NCBI GenBank assembly: GCA_030152105.1
Contig: JASLIH010000031.1
Location: 1-10,273 of the forward strand
Length of the DNA stretch: 10,273 nt
DNA from: Actinomycetes bacterium
GTDB taxonomy: Bacteria > Actinomycetota > CALGFH01
Direction: 5' to 3'
The notes beneath the pieces were generated by a model. The model was not told the DNA's origin. It saw only the letters and a list, made by a program, of their open reading frames with translations, and did not search any database. Each line of letters starts with the position of its first letter. Positions within the stretch are counted from its first letter, which is position 1. A program made the position numbers and the translations under genes. Below are positions 1-5,538 of this stretch, piece after piece.

Positions 1-779
1 CCGGCGTAGCGACCTTCCAGGACGCTGTTGTGCTCATACCCACCGGGGACGTTGGCAGACAGGTAGATGGGGGGCGCCTCGCCGGCCTCGAGCAGCCGCC
101 GGACGACCTCGGCGCCGACCAGCTGGGCGAGCAGCGCCGCCGTGATCGAGGACACCGCGCAGACGGTGCCGCCACCGGGTAGGGGCAGCAGCGCGTCGCC
201 GTACGGCGCGCCGTTGTCGAGCGCGACGTCGGCGTGGTCGATCAGCTTGGCGCCGGACGGGTGCCGGGAGTCCACGGCCGCCGTCTGGGTGAAGGAGGTG
301 ATCGCGATCAGCCGGTGCCCGCGCTCCTTGACCAGCTGCGCGAACTCGACGACGGCGCCGTTGACCCCGGAGTTCGAGCCGATGACCACGACGTCGTCAG
401 CCGAGAACGCGGCGAGGTCGTACAGCCGGTGGGCGATCGACGGGTCGCGCTCGAGGAGGCCGTTGCCGAGCACCTCGGGCGGCTCGCCACCGAAGATGAC
501 CACGTCCCGCAGCGAGATCCGGTTGGTCGGGACCAACCCGCCCGCGCGGCCGGCGAGCTCCATCGCCAGGGCCTCGGAATGCCCGGTCCCGAACGCCTGG
601 ACGACGCCGCCGGCCCGCAGCGACGCCACCACCAGGTCGGCCGCTCGCTGCACCGGTCCGCTTGCCTGCTGACCGACCCTGGCCGTGATCGGCGCGAGGG
701 CATCGAGGTAGGCCTGGGCGCTGACGGCGCTCCCAGCGGCACTGGTGCCGCCGCCAGTCGCACTGATCGCATCCACCAT
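1..779 (-). CDS. SIS-domain sugar isomerase-like protein (UPF0309 family), 3' end cut by window edge
   Basis: The 259 visible residues form a SIS (sugar isomerase) fold of the UPF0309/COG4821 type, which binds phosphorylated amino sugars. The family is related to MurNAc-6-phosphate etherases and glucosamine-6-phosphate isomerase domains. The phosphosugar-binding signature GTGHSEALAMELAGRAGG lies at about residues 64-81, and a second SIS-type motif, VVIGSNSGVNGAVVEFA, at about 131-147. The end NVPGGYEHNSVLEGRYA matches the usual family C-terminus, so probably only a few residues are missing beyond position 1. ATG at 779 is chosen because AGGAGGG (complement of 789-795) precedes it with a 9-base spacer. 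It is divergent from an N-acetylglucosamine-kinase-like gene, a pairing that fits amino-sugar or cell-wall sugar salvage. The exact substrate cannot be read from sequence. Family assignment is firm; function is inferred. Confidence 0.88.
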   Translation of the reverse strand, partial: MVDAISATGGGTSAAGSAVSAQAYLDALAPITARVGQQASGPVQRAADLVVASLRAGGVVQAFGTGHSEALAMELAGRAGGLVPTNRISLRDVVIFGGEPPEVLGNGLLERDPSIAHRLYDLAAFSADDVVVIGSNSGVNGAVVEFAQLVKERGHRLIAITSFTQTAAVDSRHPSGAKLIDHADVALDNGAPYGDALLPLPGGGTVCAVSSITAALLAQLVGAEVVRRLLEAGEAPPIYLSANVPGGYEHNSVLEGRYA

Positions 780-819
780 CGAGCCTGGCCCTCCTGTCCG
801 AGATCCCCCGCGGCGTGCT

Positions 820-886
820 GTCCGCAATGGTGTGGTTTCGGAGGTGCGCTAGGGTGAACTTGGACGGCCGGGAGCATGAAAGTCAA
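820..886. promoter_or_regulatory. Divergent promoter region between SIS and sugar-kinase genes (weak candidates)
   Basis: The gap 780-904 must hold the start signals for both flanking genes. On the plus strand TAGGGT at 850-855 fits the actinobacterial -10 pattern TAnnnT, but no good -35 lies 16-18 bases upstream. A GTTT at 835-838 followed by GGGTGA at 852-857 loosely resembles a SigB/SigF-type promoter, with a spacer (13) slightly short. On the minus strand TTGACT (complement of 881-886) is a good -35, with CAAGTT (complement of 857-862) 18 bases away as a poor -10. These overlap, so the two promoters may interfere. Motif-level evidence only. Confidence 0.25.
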
Positions 887-904
887 GGCGCAGCCGGAGC
901 AGCC

Positions 905-1903
905 ATGGGCACGGAGTCGTTGGTCCTCGGCGGCGACCTCGGGGGCACCTCGACGCGCATCCTCGTGGTCGGGACCGACGGACGGGTGCGCGGCCGGAGC
1001 ACGGCCGGCGGCGGGAACCCGATCCGCCACCCCGCCGGGGCGGCCGCCGCACTCGCCGGCGCGCTGCGCGCGGCCCTGGCCGGGATCGACCCCCGCCGGG
1101 TGAACGCGTCGGTGGTCGGCGTGGCCGGAATGTCGGCGCTGCGGGCGCCGCCGGTGGCCGCGCGGTTCGGGCAGGTATGGGCGGATGCGGGCCTGACCTA
1201 CGACCCCGGCTACGCACCGGACCTCGAGGTCGCGTTCGCGGCCGGCACACCCGAGCCGGATGGCTCGGTCCTGGTCGCCGGCACCGGCGCCACCGCCGGT
1301 GCCGTGGCCGGCCACCGGTTGACGCGGACGGCGGACGGCCACGGCTGGCTGCTGGGTGACGACGGCTCAGGGTTCTGGCTCGGGCGCGAAGCCGTCCGGG
1401 CCACGCTGCGCGCGCTCGATGCCGGGGAGCCGCCTGGTCACCTGGCCGGCTCCGTGCTCCGCGAGCTGGCCGGGGCCGGGACGGTCGAGGAGCTCGCGCC
1501 GTCGCCGTCGCGGCGAGGGACCGAGCGGTGCCGCGACCGGCTGATCGAGGCCGTGAACTCGCGTCCGGGCGTCCAGCTGTCGGCGCTCGCCCCGCTGGTC
1601 AGCGCGGCCTACCGGGAGGGCGACCTGGAGGCGCGGTCGATCGTCGAGCGCGCCGCGGCCGCGCTTCTCACCACGCTCGGCCGGATCCGGGGGCAGGCCG
1701 AGACCACCCCGATCGTCCTCGCCGGAGGGCTGACCGGCGACACCACTCCGGTGGGGGCGACCCTACGGACGCTGCTCCCGGCCCGGTTCGCCGGCCCGGT
1801 CCGCCCGGCGCCCACCGGGGCGGGCGGTGCCGCCTGGTTGGCCCTCGGCGCGCTCGACCCAGCACTCGCCACCCGAGCTGTCCACACCCGGCTCTGTGCC
1901 TGA
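905..1903 (+). CDS. N-acetylglucosamine kinase-like protein (BadF/BadG/BcrA/BcrD ATPase family)
   Basis: The 332-residue protein has the ASKHA sugar-kinase layout of bacterial GlcNAc kinases. The N-terminal phosphate-1 motif GGDLGGTSTRILVVGTDG begins near residue 8. A central VAGTGATAGAV segment lies at about 117-127. The signature GWLLGDDGSGFWLGREAVR starts near 145, and the C-terminal adenosine-motif-like VLAGGLTGDT lies at about 272-281. Family members phosphorylate N-acetylglucosamine (some also glucosamine) with ATP in the cytoplasm. Length is typical (about 310-350). The frame is open from 815, but ATG at 905 is preferred: GGAG at 896-899 precedes it and the conserved domain starts at once. 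It is divergent from the SIS protein, supporting an amino-sugar salvage role. The next gene begins 22 bases after the stop, so the two are probably co-transcribed. GlcNAc specificity is inferred; another amino sugar is possible. Confidence 0.85.
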   Translation: MGTESLVLGGDLGGTSTRILVVGTDGRVRGRSTAGGGNPIRHPAGAAAALAGALRAALAGIDPRRVNASVVGVAGMSALRAPPVAARFGQVWADAGLTYDPGYAPDLEVAFAAGTPEPDGSVLVAGTGATAGAVAGHRLTRTADGHGWLLGDDGSGFWLGREAVRATLRALDAGEPPGHLAGSVLRELAGAGTVEELAPSPSRRGTERCRDRLIEAVNSRPGVQLSALAPLVSAAYREGDLEARSIVERAAAALLTTLGRIRGQAETTPIVLAGGLTGDTTPVGATLRTLLPARFAGPVRPAPTGAGGAAWLALGALDPALATRAVHTRLCA

Positions 1904-1925
1904 CCCGAACGAAGGGAGTCCGCTG

Positions 1926-3020
1926 ATGAAGGGGATCGTGCTCCTTGCCGTTGCGCTGGTCGTCCTGCCGGCCGCGGCCACCGTCCAGCAGTCCGAGCTC
2001 GGCGGGAAGGTGCGGTCGGGCCGGGAGGTGACCGTCCCCGCCACCGAGACGGTACAGGGCGACCTGATCGCCTCCGGGGGGACGGTGCGGGTCGACGGCC
2101 GGGTCGACGGCGACCTGGTCGCCAGCGGGGGCCAGGTCTTTGTGGCCGGCACGGTCACCGGCGACGTGCTGGTGGCCGCCGGGAGCACGACGATCTCAGG
2201 AGAGGTCGGCGGTGACCTGCGGGCCGGCACCGGCCAGGTGCGCATCGAAGGGCGTGTCGGTGAGGACGTGCTGCTCGGGGCCGGGCAGGCGACCATCACC
2301 TCGCGAGCCCACATCGGCGGCGACCTCATCTTCGGCGCGGGGCGGATGCAGATGGACGGGACGGTCGCCGGCAGCGTCCTCGGCTCCACCGGCAACTACA
2401 GCAACGGAGGCTCGGTCGGCGGCACCGAGCACGTCAACATCCGGCAGCCCGAGGAGGCGCGGGAACCCACGCTGGCGGATCGCGCGGTTGACGCCCTGCG
2501 GCGGTACGTGAGCATCCTCGTCATCGGCGTGCTGCTGCTGTGGCTGCTGCCTGGGGTGTTGCGTGGTGCCGCCGACGCGGCACGAGGGCGGCTCCTGGTC
2601 AGCTTCGGGGTCGGGATCCTGGGGTTCATCGCCGTCATCGTGCTGCTGATAGGGGTGATCCTGTTCATCGTGCTGCTGGCGATCGTGCTGGGGCTGCTGG
2701 GGCTCGGGTCCCTGGCCGGGGTGACGGTGTTCGGCGGGGTCCTGGTCGCGGCCATCATCGTCTTCCTGTTCGTCCTCGCCGTGGTCTTCGCCGCGCCGGC
2801 GACCGTGGGACTGGCGCTCGGGCGGCTGCTGGTGCGCACCGACGGCCGCTCCTTCGGCAGCTGGCTCGGCGCGCTGGCGCTGGGCGTGCTGGTGGTGGTG
2901 CTGGTGGCGTCGATCCCGGTGGCGGGAGGCTTCCTGGAGGCACTGCTGGTGCTGCTGGGGCTGGGCGCGCTGCTGTTGACGGCGCGACCCGGCCGCCGCA
3001 CTATCACCCCGAATGGGTGA
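1926..3020 (+). CDS. Membrane protein with bactofilin-like beta-repeat ectodomain
   Basis: The 364-residue protein has three parts. Residues 1-19 (MKGIVLLAVALVVLPAAAT) look like a signal peptide or N-terminal membrane anchor. Residues about 36-172 are about eight turns of a short repeat, such as VDGRVDGDLVASGGQVFVAG, with alternating small or hydrophobic residues and G/D turns. This is the pattern of polymer-forming bactofilins (right-handed beta-helix). Residues about 195-353 hold several strongly hydrophobic segments (about 195-212, 226-262, 266-299, 312-353), giving a multi-span domain before a short basic tail. Classical bactofilins are small cytosolic proteins of about 100-200 residues; here the repeats appear to lie outside the membrane. 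ATG at 1926 is chosen over the earlier in-frame start at 1827 because AAGGGAG (1912-1918) sits 7 bases upstream and the signal peptide begins there. Role unknown; envelope scaffolding or sensing is inference. Confidence 0.8.
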   Translation: MKGIVLLAVALVVLPAAATVQQSELGGKVRSGREVTVPATETVQGDLIASGGTVRVDGRVDGDLVASGGQVFVAGTVTGDVLVAAGSTTISGEVGGDLRAGTGQVRIEGRVGEDVLLGAGQATITSRAHIGGDLIFGAGRMQMDGTVAGSVLGSTGNYSNGGSVGGTEHVNIRQPEEAREPTLADRAVDALRRYVSILVIGVLLLWLLPGVLRGAADAARGRLLVSFGVGILGFIAVIVLLIGVILFIVLLAIVLGLLGLGSLAGVTVFGGVLVAAIIVFLFVLAVVFAAPATVGLALGRLLVRTDGRSFGSWLGALALGVLVVVLVASIPVAGGFLEALLVLLGLGALLLTARPGRRTITPNG

Positions 3021-3057
3021 TGTGTTGTCTCGTCACTCCGTCCACGATCAGCTGAAT

Positions 3058-3075
3058 CGGACTGGTGTCAGTCCG
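3058..3075 (+). repeat. Inverted repeat upstream of the PRC-barrel gene
   Basis: CGGACTG (3058-3064) and CAGTCCG (3069-3075) form a 7-bp stem with a GTGT loop, extended by a possible T-G pair. It lies in the 85-base gap, 16 bases before the ribosome site of the next gene. No T-tract follows, so it is more likely an operator or 5'-leader hairpin than an efficient terminator. Function unknown. Confidence 0.4.
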
Positions 3076-3105
3076 GGTCTGGCACGAACCGAGGAGGGGG
3101 TTCTC

Positions 3106-3537
3106 ATGTCAGGAATCGACTTGGACGACGTCTCCAACTGGCGCGGGCGCGACGTGGTCGACGAGAACGGCCACCCGGTCGGCGTCATCACCGGCCTCTA
3201 CGTGGACGACGCGACCGGCCGTCCGGAGTGGGCCACGGTGAAATCCGGGCTGTTCAGTCACCGGGTGACGTTCGTGCCGCTGTCCCAGGCGACGTTGCAC
3301 GGCATGCGCGTGCAGATCCCCTACGCCCATGACCGCATCCACGATGCGCCGAACATCGACCCCGACGGGCAGCTGAGCGCCGACGAGGAAGTGCGCCTGT
3401 ACCAGCATTACGGGCTCGACTACAACGCGGGCAGCGTGTCCGGCGCTGACAGCGAGTTCGTCGCGCCCGCCACCGACAAGGTGGAGGAGGCCGCCCCCTC
3501 CGGCACCCGCCTGCGTCGGCACGAGAGCGCCGAGTAG
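3106..3537 (+). CDS. PRC-barrel domain protein
   Basis: The 143-residue protein opens with a PRC-barrel at about residues 8-80: the segment WRGRDVVDENGHPVGVITGLYVD is typical, followed by strands in PEWATVKSGLFSHRVTFVPL. PRC-barrels occur in ribosome-maturation factor RimM, photosynthetic reaction centre subunit H and many actinobacterial stress-associated proteins. They usually mediate protein-protein contact. Residues about 86-115 (ISADE-like linker, seen here as QLSADEEVRLYQHYGLDY) match the family's common extension. The tail is acidic then basic and low in complexity; I see no DUF2382 domain, which often follows in longer relatives. ATG at 3106 is chosen because GAGGAGGGG at 3091-3099 is a near-ideal ribosome site. 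The open frame from 3013 overlaps the upstream stop and lacks such a site. A strong hairpin 32 bases after the stop ends the unit. Cellular role unknown. Confidence 0.82.
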   Translation: MSGIDLDDVSNWRGRDVVDENGHPVGVITGLYVDDATGRPEWATVKSGLFSHRVTFVPLSQATLHGMRVQIPYAHDRIHDAPNIDPDGQLSADEEVRLYQHYGLDYNAGSVSGADSEFVAPATDKVEEAAPSGTRLRRHESAE

Positions 3538-3569
3538 GACCAGACCGCAACCGCGGCGAGCACGCGGGC

Positions 3570-3616
3570 CCGACCACCCCACTGCCTGGGCCGTTCCCGG
3601 GCAGTGGGGTGGTCGG
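3570..3616 (+). terminator. Strong stem-loop, probable terminator after the PRC-barrel gene
   Basis: A perfect 17-bp stem pairs 3570-3586 (CCGACCACCCCACTGCC) with 3600-3616. It extends through a T-G wobble and three G-C pairs to a 5-base loop (3591-3595), 21 pairs in all. A weak U-run (TCCTTTG, 3617-3623) follows. A second CCGACC at 3624-3629 can also pair with GGTCGG at 3611-3616, so an alternative small hairpin is possible. Confidence 0.75.
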
Positions 3617-3632
3617 TCCTTTGCCGACCACA

Positions 3633-3704
3633 TCTTGAAAAGTCAAGACTAGTCCCAAATGGTCTGCTATGGCAGCTTACGCCGTCTGAGGGTATCGTTA
3701 CCTC
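3633..3704 (+). promoter_or_regulatory. Palindromes and promoter candidate upstream of the NOS gene
   Basis: Two small palindromes lie before the nitric oxide synthase gene. TCTTGA-AAAG-TCAAGA (3633-3648) is a 6-bp inverted repeat in a short AT-richer patch, suitable as a repressor or activator site. GGTA-TCGT-TACC (3691-3702), flanked by GAG and TC, overlaps a possible -10: TATCGT (3693-3698) or GGGTAT (3690-3695), the latter resembling the SigB/SigF -10. TGGCAG at 3670-3675 would be a poor -35 at 17 bases. No regulator can be named from these sites. Confidence 0.3.
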
Positions 3705-3722
3705 GGCCGGGGGTGGAGCGCC

Positions 3723-4871
3723 ATGAGCACGCATGCAGTTCAGGGAGGGTCCCGCCAGGGGACGCCGGGGCAGGTCGACCCGGCCGCAGCTGAGGAGTTC
3801 CTGGCCCTGTTCCAGGCCGAGAACCCGGCTGCCGCGCCGATTGGCCCGCGGGTTGAGGAGGTGCGCGCCCAGATCGAGCGGTACGGCACCTACGCTCACA
3901 CCACCGCCGAGCTGACCTTCGGCGCCCGGGTTGCCTGGCGCAACAGCAGTCGCTGCATCGGCCGGCTCTACTGGCGCAGCCTGCAGGTCCGCGACCGCCG
4001 TCATGTCACCACCGCCGCGCAGTTGGCAGGCGAAGCGTTCGCGCACCTGCGGGTGGCCACCAACAGCGGACGGGTGCGACCGACCCTCACCGTGTTCGCC
4101 CCGAACACGCCCGAGCGGCCCGGCCCGAGGATCTGGAACGAGCAGCTGATCCGTTATGCCGGCTACCGCCAGCCGGACGGGACGGTCATCGGGGATCCGC
4201 GCTACGCCGACTTCACCAGTGCCGTGCGCGACCTCGGCTGGCCAGGCGGACCGGGCACGCTGTTCGATGTGCTGCCGCTGGTCGTGCAGGTCCCCGGGGA
4301 GGGCCCGGCGCTGTTCGACCTGCCCAGGGACGTCGTGCTCGAGGTGCCGCTCAGCCACCCCCGCTATCCGTGGTTCTCCGAGCTGGGGCTGCGCTGGCAC
4401 GCCGTGCCCGCCATCTCCAACATGCGCCTGGAGATCGGCGGCGTCTGCTACCCGGCCGCGCCCTTCAACGGCTGGTACATGGGCACCGAGATCGGCGCCC
4501 GCAACCTGGCCGACGTCCACCGCTACGACGTGGTCCCGGTGGTCGCCCGCCGGCTGGGCCTCGACACCGCATCTGAGCGGTCGTTGTGGCGCGACCAGGT
4601 GCTGGTCGAGCTCAACATCGCCGTGCTGCACTCCTTCGACGCCGCCGGCGTCACCATGGCCGACCACCACACCGAGTCCCACCGGTTCCTGACCCACCTG
4701 GCCAGGGAGGAACGTGCCGGTCGGATCACCCCCGCCGACTGGTCGTGGATCGTGCCGCCCATCTCGAGCGCCGCCACCCCGGTGTTCCACCGCTACTACG
4801 AGAACGCCGACCTCCGGCCGAACTATGTCCACCATCCGCACACGACGGACACCATGAGCGCGGAGGTGTAG
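3723..4871 (+). CDS. nos: Bacterial nitric oxide synthase, oxygenase domain only
   Basis: The 382-residue protein is a haem-thiolate enzyme that oxidises L-arginine to citrulline and nitric oxide, using tetrahydrobiopterin or tetrahydrofolate and external electrons. The haem-ligand motif AWRNSSRCIGR is at residues 71-81, with Cys78 as the axial ligand. The conserved block from about 229 reads PAISNMRLEIGG and then FNGWYMGTEIGARNLAD, with Glu256 as the arginine-binding residue. WSWIVPPISSAATPVFHR (340-357) forms the pterin/dimer region, and RPNYVHHP near the end matches other bacterial enzymes. Ile231 occupies the position where mammalian enzymes have Val and Bacillus enzymes have Ile, which is linked to slower NO release. 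There is no fused flavin reductase and none nearby, as in Bacillus, so a general flavodoxin or ferredoxin system must donate electrons. ATG 3723 is preceded by GGAG at 3715-3718. It appears to be a single-gene unit. Confidence 0.95.
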   Translation: MSTHAVQGGSRQGTPGQVDPAAAEEFLALFQAENPAAAPIGPRVEEVRAQIERYGTYAHTTAELTFGARVAWRNSSRCIGRLYWRSLQVRDRRHVTTAAQLAGEAFAHLRVATNSGRVRPTLTVFAPNTPERPGPRIWNEQLIRYAGYRQPDGTVIGDPRYADFTSAVRDLGWPGGPGTLFDVLPLVVQVPGEGPALFDLPRDVVLEVPLSHPRYPWFSELGLRWHAVPAISNMRLEIGGVCYPAAPFNGWYMGTEIGARNLADVHRYDVVPVVARRLGLDTASERSLWRDQVLVELNIAVLHSFDAAGVTMADHHTESHRFLTHLAREERAGRITPADWSWIVPPISSAATPVFHRYYENADLRPNYVHHPHTTDTMSAEV

Positions 4872-4919
4872 GACCGCGAGAACGGCGGTCGTTGGCCAGG
4901 ACCAGCCGGTAGCGGCTGG
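4872..4919. terminator. Paired hairpins between convergent NOS and unknown gene
   Basis: The 53-base gap between convergent stops holds two stem-loops. GACCGC (4872-4877) pairs with GCGGTC (4885-4890) over a 7-base loop. CCAGCCG (4902-4908) pairs with CGGCTGG (4913-4919) over a GTAG loop. No T-tract is present on either strand, but their position suggests a bidirectional terminator of the U-poor type seen in GC-rich actinobacteria. Confidence 0.45.
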
Positions 4920-4924
4920 AGCTG

Positions 4925-5365
4925 TCAGTCGGCGTCGCGCTGGAGGTCGGCCACGCCGTCATGGCCATAGAAGCGCAGGGACGAATAGCTGTAGTCGGCC
5001 AGCAGCACGACCAGCTGGTCCGCGCGGTCCCTGGTCGGCGCGACCAGCCAGAGGGCAGCGCCGCCAGCCCGGGCGTTGTCCAGGAAGCGTTGCTTGGCGC
5101 CGGGGTCGGCGACCAGGGCGGCGACAGCCTTGGCCACGATGGAGCGTTCCTCCCGCAGCCGGGCCACGTTCGCCAGGATCTCCTCGGACTCGTACAGCCG
5201 GACCTCCTCCTGCGGCACCTCGCGCCCGACGAGGCCGCGCTGCGCGCGCTGAGCCTCCTCGGGGTCCCGGAACAGCACCACGAGATAGCCGGTGGCCGTG
5301 ATGTACCAGGGACGCACGGTCCCTTCAGCCGGCTGCTCCAGCGGCCAGTCGTGTGGCTCGGTCAC
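4925..5365 (-). CDS. Conserved protein of unknown function (146 aa)
   Basis: I do not recognise a named family with certainty. The protein is soluble, acidic and without signal peptide or membrane segment. YITATGYLVVLFRDPEEAQRAQRGL (about 21-45) reads as a beta-strand followed by a helix. A charged helical stretch follows (VRLYESEEILANVARLREERS, about 55-75), then a second strand-helix unit (ALWLVAPTRDRADQLVVLLADY, about 104-125) and the end SLRFYGHDGVADLQ. This two-fold strand/helix pattern suggests a ferredoxin-like alpha/beta fold. I recall similar hypothetical proteins ending in RYYG in actinobacteria and Chloroflexi. GTG at 5365 is preferred: a G-run (complement of 5372-5377) lies 6 bases upstream, and the extra 41 residues from 5488 look non-conserved and cross the promoter region. 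It faces NOS tail to tail and is divergent from the zinc-ribbon gene. Confidence 0.65.
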   Translation of the reverse strand: MTEPHDWPLEQPAEGTVRPWYITATGYLVVLFRDPEEAQRAQRGLVGREVPQEEVRLYESEEILANVARLREERSIVAKAVAALVADPGAKQRFLDNARAGGAALWLVAPTRDRADQLVVLLADYSYSSLRFYGHDGVADLQRDAD

Positions 5366-5410
5366 TGCGATCCCCCCAGCCCAACAGGAGCCCAATCCGC
5401 TCGGGGCAGC

Positions 5411-5439
5411 TTTATCACAGGACGACGCAGCCAACCACA
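5411..5439 (-). promoter_or_regulatory. Candidate extended -10 promoter for the unknown minus-strand gene
   Basis: On the minus strand TGTGATAAA (complement of 5411-5419) has the TGn extension and a fair -10, GATAAA, with a poor -35 TGTGGT (complement of 5434-5439) 17 bases upstream. The leader to the GTG at 5365 would be about 40 bases. It is an alternative to the longer-leader SigR-like candidate at 5460-5486. Confidence 0.3.
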
Positions 5440-5459
5440 TCCGTGTCAGGTCCGACGCC

Positions 5460-5504
5460 AACACCTCCACGATCCTGCGGAATTCCAACGGATCGCGAGG
5501 CGTT
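5460..5504. promoter_or_regulatory. Divergent SigR/SigH-like promoter motifs sharing a GGAATTCC palindrome
   Basis: On the plus strand GGAAT (5479-5483), 18 bases, then GTT (5502-5504) fits the Streptomyces SigR / mycobacterial SigH consensus GGAAT-N18/19-GTT. Transcription would begin near 5511-5515, about 15 bases before the AAGGGAG ribosome site and 25-28 before the ATG at 5539, which is good geometry. On the minus strand the same palindrome gives GGAAT (complement of 5482-5486), 19 bases, then GTT (complement of 5460-5462), facing the unknown gene with a leader of about 90 bases. SigR controls disulfide-stress genes, many with Cys-rich zinc sites; the plus-strand product has a CxxC zinc ribbon. 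Consensus match is seen; use by the cell is inferred. Confidence 0.42.
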
Positions 5505-5538
5505 GAAACTGTGCCGTTACTGTTGCCGAAGGGAGAAA

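Noticed and set aside
815..904. Longer N-terminus for the sugar kinase
   Set aside because: The added 30 residues are not family-like and there is no ribosome site; GGAG lies just before ATG 905.
308..1342. 344-residue minus-strand open frame
   Set aside because: It crosses the SIS start region and runs antisense to the kinase. Its translation is Arg/Pro-rich and non-conserved; the true minus gene is in another frame from 779.
1995..2445. Possible DNA tandem repeat or phase-variable repeat in the membrane-protein gene
   Set aside because: The periodicity is at protein level (beta-helix turns); the nucleotide copies are too diverged for slippage or array behaviour.
3013..3105. Longer N-terminus for the PRC-barrel protein, overlapping the upstream stop
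   Set aside because: The ATG inside the upstream gene's end looks like translational coupling, but the added 31 residues are not family-like and the excellent ribosome site precedes 3106.
3420..4841. 473-residue minus-strand open frame
   Set aside because: It is the antisense shadow of the nitric oxide synthase and the PRC-barrel tail. The translation has no recognisable domain, while the plus strand has full catalytic motifs.
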